A DNA stretch of 64,000 bases from Orrella sp037026685 (GCF_037026685.1 NZ_JBANET010000007.1:1-64000), one strand, 5' to 3'. Shown: positions 17,967 through 27,106, counted from the first letter of the stretch. Numbers and translations are program-made. The notes: generated by a model from the letters alone, not told the origin.

Positions 17967-19282
17967 CAGCCTATCCTGCTCCAGACTTGCCGGGCGCCAG
18001 CGCCCATCCTCCCTCGGTATGGAACGCCACGGCGCCGGCCGGCGTGCCGCTGCCCCCGCTGGCCGGCGACGCGCAGGCCGATTGCGTGGTGATCGGCGGC
18101 GGCTTCACCGGCCTGAACGCGGCCTGGCAGCTGGCCCGCCGCGGCGTGCAGCCCTGCGTGCTGGAGGCCCACGACGCCGGCTGGGGCGCCAGCGGGCGCA
18201 ACGGCGGCATGGCCGTGCTGCGCTACAAGCACAACTGGTCCACGCTGGCGCGCAAGCTCGGCCACGAGCAGACGCTGCTGTTGCACCGGCTGGTCCACCA
18301 GGCGCTGGACATCCTGGCCGAGAACGTCCAGGAGCTGGGCCTGGATGGAGGGTTCTCGCGCTGTGGCCACATCACCGCCGCCTATACCAGCCAGGATGCC
18401 CAGGCGCTGCGCGAGGACGTGGCCTGGCTGGCCGAGCACGCGGGCGACCGGGTACCGCGCTTCCTGGATGCCGGGCAGGCCGCCGCGCTGATCGGTTCGC
18501 GGATGTACCGGGGCGGCTACCTGGACGAGCGCGCGGCCGGCATCCATCCCTTGCGCTATACGCGCGAGCTGGCCGCCGCGCTGGTGCGGCGGGGCATCGC
18601 CATCCATGCCGGCACGCCGGCGCTGCGCGTGCACAGCGATGCCGGCGGCTGCATCGTCCATACGCCGCACGGCCAGGTGCGGGCGCGTTCGGTGATCGTG
18701 GCCAGCAGCGCCTATACCGACCTGTTCGACCTGCCCGATGGCCTGCGCCAGCGCATCGTGCCGGTCACCACCTCGGTCATCGCCACCGAACCGCTGCCCG
18801 ACGACCTGTACGCCAGCGTGCTGGGACAGGGCCACCTGGTGACGGATACGCGCCACCTGGTCAACTACTTCCGCCGCGTGCCCGGCCAGCGTGTGCTGTT
18901 CGGCGGGCGCGGCTCCATGACCGGCCGCGAGCGGCCGGCCATCTATCGCAACCTGGGCGCCGGGCTGCATGCGCTGTTTCCCCAGCTGTGCGGCGTGCCC
19001 CTGCAGCACCAGTGGTCGGGCAAGGTGGCCGTCACGCTGGACGATTTTCCGCACGTATGCCGCTACGACCCGCGCATCGTGTTCGCCTTCGGCTTCGGCG
19101 GGCGCGGGGTGGCGCTGTCGCACCTGCTGGGCCGGCTGGCCGCGGAACTGGCGCTGGGCGGGCAGGTGCAGGCCGGCCCCATGGGCCGGCAGATGCCGGT
19201 GCTGCCCCTGCACGGCTTGCGGCTGCCTGTCCTTAACCTGATGGCCGCGTACTACAAGCTGCGCGACCGCATGCGGACCTAG
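17963..19282 (+). CDS. FAD-dependent oxidoreductase, second paralogue (DadA/PuuB-like)
   Basis: 439 residues. The FAD motif is CVVIGGGFTGLNAAWQLARRG, then WGASGRNGGMAVLRYKHNW; the C-terminus has FAFGFGGRGVALSHLLGRL. An N-terminal 30-residue extension containing PPSVWNATAP resembles gamma-glutamylputrescine oxidase-type proteins. It overlaps the preceding FAD gene by 4 bp. The two share the fold and motifs but differ in much of the substrate half, so they may act on successive or alternative amines. Confidence 0.85.
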   Translation: MTAYPAPDLPGASAHPPSVWNATAPAGVPLPPLAGDAQADCVVIGGGFTGLNAAWQLARRGVQPCVLEAHDAGWGASGRNGGMAVLRYKHNWSTLARKLGHEQTLLLHRLVHQALDILAENVQELGLDGGFSRCGHITAAYTSQDAQALREDVAWLAEHAGDRVPRFLDAGQAAALIGSRMYRGGYLDERAAGIHPLRYTRELAAALVRRGIAIHAGTPALRVHSDAGGCIVHTPHGQVRARSVIVASSAYTDLFDLPDGLRQRIVPVTTSVIATEPLPDDLYASVLGQGHLVTDTRHLVNYFRRVPGQRVLFGGRGSMTGRERPAIYRNLGAGLHALFPQLCGVPLQHQWSGKVAVTLDDFPHVCRYDPRIVFAFGFGGRGVALSHLLGRLAAELALGGQVQAGPMGRQMPVLPLHGLRLPVLNLMAAYYKLRDRMRT

Positions 19283-19291
19283 GGCCCGGCA

Positions 19292-20218
19292 ATGACGCGG
19301 CACGCAGCGCCGGCCCGCGACCCGGCCGCCCGCGCGGGACTGGCGGTGCTGGCCTATGCGGCGCTGGTGGTGCTGACCTGGGGCTCGAACTATCCCCTGA
19401 TGAAGCTGGCCTTCCAGGACATCGGCCCGCTGACTTTTTCGGCGGCGCGGCTGCTGGGCGGGGCGGTGACGGTGGCGCTATGGATCGTGGCGCAGCGGCG
19501 CCACGGCCTGCTGCCGCAGGGCGGCGAAGGCTGGCGCCTGGGCGGGATCGGCTTGCTGCAGCTGGCCGCGGTGCTGGGTTTTTCCGGCATCGCGCTGCAG
19601 GTCTTGCCGGCCGGCCGCACCGCCACGGCGGTCTACAGCATGCCCCTGTGGGCCGCGCTATTCGGCATGGCGCTGCGGCGCGAGCGGCTGGCCCCGCGCC
19701 GCCTGCTGGGCGTGGCGGTCAGCCTGGCGGGCCTGTCGCTGTTCATGGATCCTTCCGTCATCGCGTGGCACGATCCGGGCAGCCAGCAGGGCATGGTGAT
19801 GGTATTGTGTGCCGCCGCGCTGTGGGGCCTGGGGGCGGTGCTCTACGGCATGCATGCGTGGCGCACGCCCCTGCTGGCGCAAACGCTCTGGCAGCTGCTG
19901 GCCGCGGGCCTGCTGATGAGCTGCCTGGCCTTCTGGCTGGAGGCCGGGCGGCCGGTGCGCTGGAGCCCGACGCTGGTCGCCGTGCTGGCCTGGAACTTCG
20001 TCGGGCCCACGGCCCTGGCCGTGTGGGCCTGGAGCCAGGTGCTGCGCAGGGTGCCGGCGGCCGTGGCCGGGCAGCTGCTGATGTCCACGCCGCTGGTGGG
20101 CATCCTGTGCAGCGTGCTGATCTTCGGCGAGGACCTGCCCGGCGCATTCCTGCTCAGCGCCTTTTTCGTTACGCTGGGCGGCCTGCTGGTCCTGCTGCCC
20201 GAGCGGCGGGGCCGCTGA
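19292..20218 (+). CDS. EamA/DMT-family transporter
   Basis: 308 residues of the drug/metabolite transporter superfamily with about ten membrane helices in two EamA repeats. LVVLTWGSNYPLMKLAFQDIGP near residue 30 is the standard first-helix motif. The second repeat begins near residue 160 (GMVMVLCAAALWGLGAVLYG). Members usually export amino acids or metabolites. It starts 9 bp after the FAD gene in the same operon, so it may relieve accumulation of a pathway product. Direction and substrate are inferred. Confidence 0.88.
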   Translation: MTRHAAPARDPAARAGLAVLAYAALVVLTWGSNYPLMKLAFQDIGPLTFSAARLLGGAVTVALWIVAQRRHGLLPQGGEGWRLGGIGLLQLAAVLGFSGIALQVLPAGRTATAVYSMPLWAALFGMALRRERLAPRRLLGVAVSLAGLSLFMDPSVIAWHDPGSQQGMVMVLCAAALWGLGAVLYGMHAWRTPLLAQTLWQLLAAGLLMSCLAFWLEAGRPVRWSPTLVAVLAWNFVGPTALAVWAWSQVLRRVPAAVAGQLLMSTPLVGILCSVLIFGEDLPGAFLLSAFFVTLGGLLVLLPERRGR

Positions 20219-20233
20219 CCGTCCGTTATTTTC

Positions 20234-21085
20234 ATGAATCCATCAAGCATGGCCAAAGAGTCCGTCGACGACGATCCCACGCGATCCCCCCTGTTCAACG
20301 CTACCTTCGCCAAGGGCGTGGAGGTGCTGGCCGCCTTCGGCCCGGGGCGCGAAACCATGAACCTGCGCGATATCGCCACCGCCACCGGCATGACCAAGAG
20401 CGCGGCGCAGCGCTACGCCTATACGCTGGAGGTCATGGGCCTGCTGCGCAAGGACGCCGAGACCAAGCGCTATTCGCTGACGCCGCGCACGATGGAGCTG
20501 GGATACCGCTACCTGCTGGTGGACCCGCTGGTGCAGCGCGCCAATCCCTATCTGCAGGACCTGAATCGCCAATGCGGCGAGACGGTCAACCTGGCCGAGC
20601 TGGACGGCACCGACATGGTGTACGTGGCCCGGTTCGCCACCCACCTGAAGACGGCGGTGCACATGCCCATGGGGCGGCGCCTGCCGGTCTTTTGCACCTC
20701 GTCCGGGCGCGCCATGCTCTCGGCCATGCCGCCGGAGCAGGCGCGTGCGCTGCTGCAGGCCGCACCGCGGCCCAAGTACACCAGCACCACCGTCACCGAC
20801 GTCGATGCGCTGATGCGCATCGTCGAGCGCGCCCGCGAGGACGGCTACAGCACGGCCAGCGGCGAATACTACCGGGGCGACCTGAACCTGGGCGTGGCGG
20901 TCTACGACGCCCAGGGCCGGCCCGCCGGCGCGGTCAACATCTCGGCGCCGAGCAGCCGCTGGACGCTGGCCCGCATGCGCCGCGAGCTGGCGCCGCTGCT
21001 GATGGAGACCTGCCGCCTGATCTCCACCACGCCGCCCAAGCCGCAGGCCATGGAGCCCTTCCAGGTGGGCACGCGGCCCAACTGA
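20234..21085 (+). CDS. IclR-family transcriptional regulator
   Basis: 283 residues. The N-terminal winged HTH spans about residues 20-80 (FAKGVEVLAAFGPGRETMNLRDIATATGMTKSAAQRY). The C-terminal IclR effector domain contains CTSSGRAMLSAMPPEQARALL and ISAPSSRWTLARM. It lies 15 bp after the EamA gene as the last gene of the hyu operon, and probably controls that operon by sensing the substrate or an intermediate. It is convergent with the racemase-family gene, with only 8 bp between the two stop codons and no evident terminator. Confidence 0.92.
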   Translation: MNPSSMAKESVDDDPTRSPLFNATFAKGVEVLAAFGPGRETMNLRDIATATGMTKSAAQRYAYTLEVMGLLRKDAETKRYSLTPRTMELGYRYLLVDPLVQRANPYLQDLNRQCGETVNLAELDGTDMVYVARFATHLKTAVHMPMGRRLPVFCTSSGRAMLSAMPPEQARALLQAAPRPKYTSTTVTDVDALMRIVERAREDGYSTASGEYYRGDLNLGVAVYDAQGRPAGAVNISAPSSRWTLARMRRELAPLLMETCRLISTTPPKPQAMEPFQVGTRPN

Positions 21086-21093
21086 GCGGCGCC

Positions 21094-22107
21094 TCAGCGC
21101 ACCAGGAAGCCCGCGCCCACCGGGTCGTTGCGGTCGATCTGCCAGCGCGCCGTGCCCAGGATGCTGGCCGTGCCCTTGACGGTGGGGCGCACCGCGCGCT
21201 TGCCGCCCAGGTCCACCTCGCCCAGCAGGCAGCCCTCGAAGGTGCCGCTGCCCAGCAGGCCTTCGCTGCGGATGGGCTGGTTCATGCCCAGCTTGCCGCG
21301 CGCCTCGAACATGGCCATCATCGCGCTGGTACCGGTGCCGCCGGGCGAGCGGTCCAGCTGGCCGGCGCTGAACACGTGCACGTTCTTGTAGAACGCGCCT
21401 TCGAGGGTGGCCGGGTGCCAGAAGGTCACGAAGTTCAGGTCGGTGACGTGCGCCTGGGTGGGATGCTGCAGCCGCACCTTGGCATTGAGCTGGTCGCGCA
21501 CGGCCAGGCCCAGGCGCGACAGTTCGCTGCCGTTGTCCGGCGAGATGCGCAGGGCGCAGTGGGTCAGGTCCACGATGCCGAAGTAGTTGCCGCCCCAGAC
21601 GATGTCGGCCGACAGCTCGCCGTAGCCGGGCACGGTCACCGGGATGTCCTGCTCGGCCACGTAGGCCGGCACGTTCTCGAAGCGCGTCCACAGCACCTTC
21701 TCGCCCTCGGAGGCCACCTCCGAGACCACCAGGCCGGCGGTGGTCTCGAAACGGATGACGGTCCTGCCGTCCGGGCCGCGCGGCACCAGGCCGTTGGCCA
21801 CCATGGCCATGCTCACCGCGATGGTGCCGTGGCCGCACATGTGCGAATACTCGGTGCCGTCGATGTAGATCAGCCCGGCGTCGTAGTCGGGGCTGGAGGG
21901 CGGGGTCAGGAACACGCCGAACATGTCGCGGTGCCCGCGCGGCTCGCGCATCAGCGCCAGGCGCACCCAGTCGTAGTTCTCCTTCAGGAAGCGGCGCTTT
22001 TCCACGATGCTTGAGCCGACCGGGTAGGGAATCCCGCTGTGGATGATGCACAGCGGCTCACCCTCAGTATGGGTATAGATGACGTCGAAGGTGTCTTGCA
22101 TGCGCAT
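21094..22107 (-). CDS. Proline racemase/hydroxyproline epimerase family protein with Cys-to-Gly change
   Basis: 337 residues of the proline racemase superfamily. The first catalytic site is intact: MCGHGTI with Cys91. The second motif, normally DRSPCGTGTSA in racemases/epimerases or with Thr in trans-3-hydroxyproline dehydratases, reads DRSPGGTGTSA, so residue 256 is Gly (codon GGC). A two-base 1,1-proton transfer is therefore not expected in the usual form, and the true reaction may be a one-base elimination or something else. The start at 22107 follows AGGAGA. It is the last gene of a PotABCD-like import operon, which suggests an imported imino acid or related substrate. Confidence 0.85.
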   Translation of the reverse strand: MRMQDTFDVIYTHTEGEPLCIIHSGIPYPVGSSIVEKRRFLKENYDWVRLALMREPRGHRDMFGVFLTPPSSPDYDAGLIYIDGTEYSHMCGHGTIAVSMAMVANGLVPRGPDGRTVIRFETTAGLVVSEVASEGEKVLWTRFENVPAYVAEQDIPVTVPGYGELSADIVWGGNYFGIVDLTHCALRISPDNGSELSRLGLAVRDQLNAKVRLQHPTQAHVTDLNFVTFWHPATLEGAFYKNVHVFSAGQLDRSPGGTGTSAMMAMFEARGKLGMNQPIRSEGLLGSGTFEGCLLGEVDLGGKRAVRPTVKGTASILGTARWQIDRNDPVGAGFLVR

Positions 22108-22165
22108 GACGGGGTCTCCTGCAGAAAAAGAGGATCAGTTGGGACAGCGGGGAAGGGAAGGGGAA

Positions 22166-22954
22166 CTACTTGGGGTCGGACAGCATGTCCAGCCCCACGG
22201 TCAGGTCCAGGATCAGGATGGCGAGCACCGCCGCCAGGATCGTGGCCGCCGACACCGCCGCGATGGTCGGGTCGATGGTGTACTGCACGTAGTTGAACAA
22301 CTTGACCGGGATGGTGTTCAGGTCCGCGGTGGTGTTGAAGATGGATAGCTCCACGTTGATCCATGACGAGATGAACGCGAAGATCGAGCCGGTGACGATG
22401 CCCGGGCGGATCTGCGGCAGCACCACCAGGAAGAAGGTGGCGCCAGGCCCGGCGCCCAGGTCGGCCGAGGCCTCCTCCAGGCTGCGCTGCTCGGGCGTCA
22501 TCAGCGCCATGACCGAGCGCAGCACGAAGGGCGTGATGATGACGGTATGGCCGATCAGCAGCGCCAAAAAGCTGCGCGTCAGGCCGAAATAGGCCCCGAA
22601 CTGCAGCAGCGCCGCGCCCAGCACGATGTGCGGCAGCACCAGCGGCGACATCAGGATGGCCGAGAGCAGCCCCTTGCCGGGAAACTCGTAGCGCGCGAAG
22701 GCCAGCGCCGCGGGCACCGCCAGCGCGATGGCCGCCGCCGTGGCCGCCAGCGCGAGCACGGTGCTGGTGGCGAACGAGGCCACGTAGCTGGGGTCGTCGA
22801 ACAGGCGCTGGTACCATTGCAGCGTGATGCCTTGCGGCGGAAAGCTCAGGTAGCTGGTGGTGGTCAGCGAGGCGCCCACGATCACCACCAGGGGCAGCAC
22901 GAGATAGACCAGGGCCGCCCAGGCCAGCAGTCTGACAAGATTGCGCACGATCAT
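22166..22954 (-). CDS. ABC transporter permease, PotC-like
   Basis: 262 residues with six predicted membrane helices. The EAA loop region reads LEEASADLGAGPGATFFLVVLPQIRPGIVTG (about residues 165-195), the contact site for the ATPase. Homologous to the second permease of polyamine/opine/phosphonate-type importers. It starts 4 bp after the stop of the first permease gene and is followed by the racemase-family gene after a 58-bp gap. Confidence 0.9.
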   Translation of the reverse strand: MIVRNLVRLLAWAALVYLVLPLVVIVGASLTTTSYLSFPPQGITLQWYQRLFDDPSYVASFATSTVLALAATAAAIALAVPAALAFARYEFPGKGLLSAILMSPLVLPHIVLGAALLQFGAYFGLTRSFLALLIGHTVIITPFVLRSVMALMTPEQRSLEEASADLGAGPGATFFLVVLPQIRPGIVTGSIFAFISSWINVELSIFNTTADLNTIPVKLFNYVQYTIDPTIAAVSAATILAAVLAILILDLTVGLDMLSDPK

Positions 22955-22958
22955 CGCT

Positions 22959-23792
22959 TCAGCTCCCGCGCACCGCGCCGATGCGCCCGGCCAGCGCCAC
23001 CAGCGCCAGCGTCAGGACCAGCAGCACCATGCTCAGCGCGCCGCCGTAATGGAAATCGAACACCGAGCTGTACTGCTGGAAGATCAGCATGGACAGCACG
23101 GACAGCCGCCCGCCCGAGAGCAGCGCGGGCGTGACGTAGGCGCTCACGGCCAGGGTAAAGACCATGATGGCGCCGGCCACCAGGCCCGGCAGGGTCAACG
23201 GGAAGGTCACGTGCCAGAAGGTGGCGGCGGGGCTGGCGCCCAGGTCCGCCGAGGCGTGTTCCAGGCCGCGGTCGACCCGCGCCAGCGCGTTGCCCACCGC
23301 CAGCACCACGAAGGGCAGCAGGATGTAGACCATGCCGATCAGGATGCCGGTCTCGGTGCCCAGGAAGCGCACCGGCCGCGCGGCCAGCCCCAGCGTCGTC
23401 AGGGTGTCGTTGACCAGGCCGTTGCGGCCCAGCAGCACCATCCAGCCGAACGAGCGCACGATGTTGCTGGTGAACAGCGGCACCACCAGCATGATCACGC
23501 AGGCGCGCCGCCAGGCCTGCCAGCGCACGATGCGCACCAGGTACCAGGCCAGCGGGTAGCCGGCCAGCAGGCAGACCAGGGTGGTCATGGCCGCGATGCG
23601 GAAGGTGACGGCGATCACGTCCCAGTGGTAGCGGTCGGCCAGGATGCGCACGTAGTGCGCCAGCGTCGCCTCGCCCTGGCCGTCCATGACGCTGGCCAGC
23701 GCCACCACGGCCAGCGGGGCCAGGAAGAAGGCCGCGAAGAAAAGCAGCGGCGCGCCCAGCAGCAGCGCAAGGGCCTGTCCGTAGCGGCTCAT
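22959..23792 (-). CDS. ABC transporter permease, PotB-like
   Basis: 277 residues, about six membrane helices, with the EAA motif LEHASADLGASPAATFWHVTFPLTLPGLVAG near residues 185-215. The start at 23792 overlaps the end of the ATPase gene by 4 bp (ATGA). It forms the heterodimeric membrane channel with the PotC-like partner immediately downstream. The class imports polyamines, amino acid derivatives or similar cationic compounds; the ligand here is not identifiable. Confidence 0.9.
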   Translation of the reverse strand: MSRYGQALALLLGAPLLFFAAFFLAPLAVVALASVMDGQGEATLAHYVRILADRYHWDVIAVTFRIAAMTTLVCLLAGYPLAWYLVRIVRWQAWRRACVIMLVVPLFTSNIVRSFGWMVLLGRNGLVNDTLTTLGLAARPVRFLGTETGILIGMVYILLPFVVLAVGNALARVDRGLEHASADLGASPAATFWHVTFPLTLPGLVAGAIMVFTLAVSAYVTPALLSGGRLSVLSMLIFQQYSSVFDFHYGGALSMVLLVLTLALVALAGRIGAVRGS

Positions 23793-24859
23793 GGCGTGTC
23801 CGCGATCAGGTGCAGGTCGCCGGGCTTGAACCCCAGCGCCACCGCGTCGCCCTTGCGCAGGCCGGCCTCGGGCATGCCGATGTGCCGGGCCGCCAGCAGG
23901 GCCCGGTCCGTCTGCACGTACAGGGTCGTATGGCTGCCCACGCTGACCTGGTCGGCCAGCGTGCCGTGCAGCACGGCCAGGCCCGCCTGGCCGGCGCCTG
24001 CCGGGTCGGGCAGGCGGCACAGGTGCTCGGGCCGCAGCATGGCGGTCAGCGCGCCGCCGGGAGGCAGCCAGCGCGGGACCAGCGGCCCGCCGCCGGCGGC
24101 CAGCTCGATGCGGCCGCCGTCGAGCCGGCGGCAATCGAGCAGGTTGGCATCGCCGATGAATTCGGCCACGAAGCGCGTGCGCGGGCGCAGGTAGATCTCG
24201 GTGCCTTCGCCGGCCTGCTCGATGCGCCCGCGGTTCATGACCACGATGCGGTCGGCCATGGTCATGGCCTCTTCCTGGTCATGCGTCACGAAGATGAAGG
24301 CGATGCCCAGCTTTTCCTGCAGGTGCTTGAGTTCGAGCTGCATGCGCTTGCGCAGCTTCAGGTCCAGCGCCGAAAGCGGCTCGTCCAGCAGCAGCAGCTT
24401 GGGGCGGTTGACGATGGCGCGCGCCAGCGCCACGCGCTGCTGCTGGCCGCCGGACATCTGGCGCGGGTAGCGCTCGCCCATCTGGGCCAGCCCGACCATC
24501 TCCAGCGCCTCCAGGGCGCGCGCATGGGCCTGCCTGCGGCCCGCGCCCTGGCGCAGCGGCCCGTAGGCCACGTTCTGCGCCACCGTCATGTGCGGAAACA
24601 GCGCGTAGTTCTGGAACACCGTATTGAGCGGCCGCCGGTGCGGCGGCAGCCGGTCCACCGCCTGCCCGTCGATGACGATGCGCCCGGCGTCGGGCGCCAG
24701 GAAGCCGGCAATGGCGCGCAGCAGCGTGGTCTTGCCGCAACCGCTGGGTCCGAGCAGGGCGATGAACTCGCCCTGCTCGACCTGCAGGTCGATGGCGTCC
24801 AGGGCCTGGTAGTCGCCGAACCGGCGGCTGATCCCTTCGATGGAAAGCAAGGCGCGCAT
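23789..24859 (-). CDS. ABC transporter ATP-binding protein, PotA-like
   Basis: 356 residues. Walker A GPSGCGKTTLL (about residue 37), Q-loop NYALFPHMTV, signature MSGGQQQRVALARAI, Walker B LLLLDEPLSALD and switch His in VTHDQEEAM are all present. A C-terminal TOBE domain (about 270-350) ends GDAVALGFKPGDLHLI. It energises the import system of its neighbours: binding protein upstream, two permeases downstream. Confidence 0.94.
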   Translation of the reverse strand: MRALLSIEGISRRFGDYQALDAIDLQVEQGEFIALLGPSGCGKTTLLRAIAGFLAPDAGRIVIDGQAVDRLPPHRRPLNTVFQNYALFPHMTVAQNVAYGPLRQGAGRRQAHARALEALEMVGLAQMGERYPRQMSGGQQQRVALARAIVNRPKLLLLDEPLSALDLKLRKRMQLELKHLQEKLGIAFIFVTHDQEEAMTMADRIVVMNRGRIEQAGEGTEIYLRPRTRFVAEFIGDANLLDCRRLDGGRIELAAGGGPLVPRWLPPGGALTAMLRPEHLCRLPDPAGAGQAGLAVLHGTLADQVSVGSHTTLYVQTDRALLAARHIGMPEAGLRKGDAVALGFKPGDLHLIADTP

Positions 24860-24882
24860 CGTCGTCGTATCCCGCGGCGCGC

Positions 24883-25941
24883 TCAGCGCTTGCCCGCGAC
24901 TTCGCGGTTCCAGGCGTCGGTGATCTCGGCGCGGCGCGCGTTGATGACGTTCCAGTCGAACAGGCTCAGGTTGGCCACCGAGCCGTTCTCGCCCCACGGC
25001 AGCTTGCGGGCCGTCTCGGGCGGCACGGTCACGTCCTTGACGGCGGGGCCCAGGTACAGGCGCTCGGCCAGGCATTGCGCGGCCTGCGGCGTGAGGGCCG
25101 TGTCGATGAAGGCTTCGGCGGCTTGGCGATTGGGCGAGTTCTTGACCAGGTGCAGGCGCGCATCGGTCGCCCACACGCCTTCGCGCGGGACAGCGAAGCC
25201 GATGGGCAGGCCCTTGTCGATCAGGTCCCAGGCGCCCACGTTGAAGTGGGCCCCGATGATGGCTTCGCCGCTCTGGAAGGCGTTGGTGGCCGCGCCCGAG
25301 CTGTCGAACAGCAGCGCCGCGTCCAGGGCGGCCAGCTTCTGGTAGACCGGGCCCATGTTGCTGGGGTCGACCGCCCATACGCGGCTCATGAAGAACACGA
25401 AGGGCACGCCGGCCGAGTTCGAGGGCGAAGGGATGGCGATGGCGCCGGCGTAGTCCGGCCGCCACAGGTCTTTCCACGAGGTGGGGGGCTCGGGCACTTC
25501 CTTGGTGTTATAGGTCAGGCCCAGCGAGTAGTAGCCCGAGCCGACGGCGTAGGCCGCGCCGTCCTTCTTGTAGACGGCCTGGTCGATGACGTTGCCCAGG
25601 TTCTTCAGGCGCGCCGGGTCCAGGGTCTCCAGTACGCCGGCCTGCTCGGCCAGTTCGCTGATGCCGCCGTCCATCCAGGCCACGTCGATGGTGGGAGACG
25701 ATTTCTGCTGCTGCAGCTTGGCCAGCGTGGTGGTGGAAGTGCCGATCTCGGGCACCACCGCGATGCCGGTGGCCTGGGTATAGGGCTGCGCCACGCAGGC
25801 GTTGAAGGCTTCGCCCCAGTTGCCGCCGTACCAGGCGACGGTGATGCGTTGCGGCTTTTGCTGCGCCTGGGCGCCGGCGGCGCCGAGCAGGCCGGCCGCG
25901 CACAGCACGGCCGCGGTCAATGTTCCGATGCGATTTGCCAT
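24883..25941 (-). CDS. ABC transporter substrate-binding protein, PotD/spermidine-putrescine-like
   Basis: 352 residues. The start at 25941 (MANRIGTLTAAVLCAAG) gives a signal peptide ending at AGAQAQ; an upstream in-frame ATG would add eight residues. The mature protein resembles family 1 extracellular binding proteins: ITVAWYGGNWGEAFNACVAQPY at the start, SGYYSLGLTYNTKEVPEPPTSWKDLW, and FIDTALTPQAAQCLAERLYLGP near the end. It is the first gene of the operon and lies divergent from a GlxA-type regulator. Confidence 0.92.
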   Translation of the reverse strand: MANRIGTLTAAVLCAAGLLGAAGAQAQQKPQRITVAWYGGNWGEAFNACVAQPYTQATGIAVVPEIGTSTTTLAKLQQQKSSPTIDVAWMDGGISELAEQAGVLETLDPARLKNLGNVIDQAVYKKDGAAYAVGSGYYSLGLTYNTKEVPEPPTSWKDLWRPDYAGAIAIPSPSNSAGVPFVFFMSRVWAVDPSNMGPVYQKLAALDAALLFDSSGAATNAFQSGEAIIGAHFNVGAWDLIDKGLPIGFAVPREGVWATDARLHLVKNSPNRQAAEAFIDTALTPQAAQCLAERLYLGPAVKDVTVPPETARKLPWGENGSVANLSLFDWNVINARRAEITDAWNREVAGKR

Positions 25942-26056
25942 GGTATTCCCCTTGGATGTCGGCAATGAGTTCGTGACGAGTTGACGCCGTCACATGGTGC
26001 GCCAGCGCCAATGTATCGGCTTGAAGCCGGCGGTCAAAAAATTGAATAATTCCGAC

Positions 26057-27106
26057 ATGGACACGCTCTCCGCCTCCTTGCCGCCCGATGCCCCGGACCG
26101 CGGCGTCCCGGCGCCCGCCGCGGGCGGCCCGCGCCTGCGAGTGGGGTTCGTGCTGCTGCACCAGTTCACGCTGGCGGCATTTTCAGGCCTGATCGACGTG
26201 CTGCGCCTGGCCGGCGACGAGGGCGGGCGCAGCCGCCAGATCGACATTGCCTGGCAGGTGATGAGCGTGAACGGACAGCCGCGCCGCTCCAGCGCCGGCC
26301 TGGCGGTATCCGACGTCACGGGCCTGCAGGCGCCCGGCTCGTTCGACTACATCGCCGTGTGCGGCGGCAACGACTACCTGAACCACAGCCTGCCGCCCGA
26401 GCTGGGCGACTGGCTGCGGCAGGCGGCCCGCCAGCGCGTGCGCATGCTGGGCATCTGCACCGGTACCTTCGTGCTGGCACAGGCCGGGCTGGTGGGCTCG
26501 CGCACCGTCTGCGTGCACTGGAACGTGCTCGACGCCTTCCGCGCCCAGCATCCCGGCCTGCGCGCCGTGGTGGACCGGCTGTTCATCGACGAGGGCGACC
26601 TGATCACCTGCGCCGGCTCGACCGCGGCCATCGACCTGGGGCTGTACCTGGTCGAGCGCCACTGCGGCCGGGACAAGGCGCAGCAGGCGGTGCGCCATAT
26701 GATGCTGCAGGGCATCCGCCCGGCCCGCCTGCCGCAGGCGCACTTCTATAATGACCTGGCCGGCATCGAGGACGTGCGGGTGCGCCAGGCGGCCCATTAC
26801 ATCGAGCAGCGCATCGACAACCCGCCTTCGCTGGAGGCCATCGCCCGTTACGTGGGCGTGAGCGGCCGCCAGCTCGAGCGCGCCTTCCAGGCGGCGCTGG
26901 GCGAATCGCCCATGTCCTTCTACCGGCGCCTGCGGCTGGCCTACGGGCGCTGGCTGCTGCAAGGCGGCCAGCGCAGCATTACCCAGGTGGCGCTGGACTG
27001 CGGCTATAGCGACGGGGCGCATTTCTCGCGCGATTTCAGCAGCCGCTACGGCCTGTCCCCGCGGCGCTTCGTCCAGCAGCTCAAGGACGCCGCCCCCGCC
27101 GGCTGA
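26057..27106 (+). CDS. GlxA-family AraC transcriptional regulator (DJ-1/PfpI domain)
   Basis: 349 residues in two parts. A DJ-1/PfpI-like amidotransferase-fold domain spans about residues 22-205, with the nucleophile-elbow-like LGICTGTFVLAQAG. A C-terminal AraC DNA-binding domain follows (ARYVGVSGRQLERAFQAALGESPMSFY and ITQVALDCGYSDGAHFSRDF). Relatives regulate amine, carnitine or glycine-betaine catabolism. It is divergent from the PotABCD-like/racemase operon and likely controls it. The start at 26057 (MDTLSAS) is chosen because the 21 residues encoded upstream are not family-like; the earlier ATG at 25994 cannot be excluded. Confidence 0.88.
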   Translation: MDTLSASLPPDAPDRGVPAPAAGGPRLRVGFVLLHQFTLAAFSGLIDVLRLAGDEGGRSRQIDIAWQVMSVNGQPRRSSAGLAVSDVTGLQAPGSFDYIAVCGGNDYLNHSLPPELGDWLRQAARQRVRMLGICTGTFVLAQAGLVGSRTVCVHWNVLDAFRAQHPGLRAVVDRLFIDEGDLITCAGSTAAIDLGLYLVERHCGRDKAQQAVRHMMLQGIRPARLPQAHFYNDLAGIEDVRVRQAAHYIEQRIDNPPSLEAIARYVGVSGRQLERAFQAALGESPMSFYRRLRLAYGRWLLQGGQRSITQVALDCGYSDGAHFSRDFSSRYGLSPRRFVQQLKDAAPAG

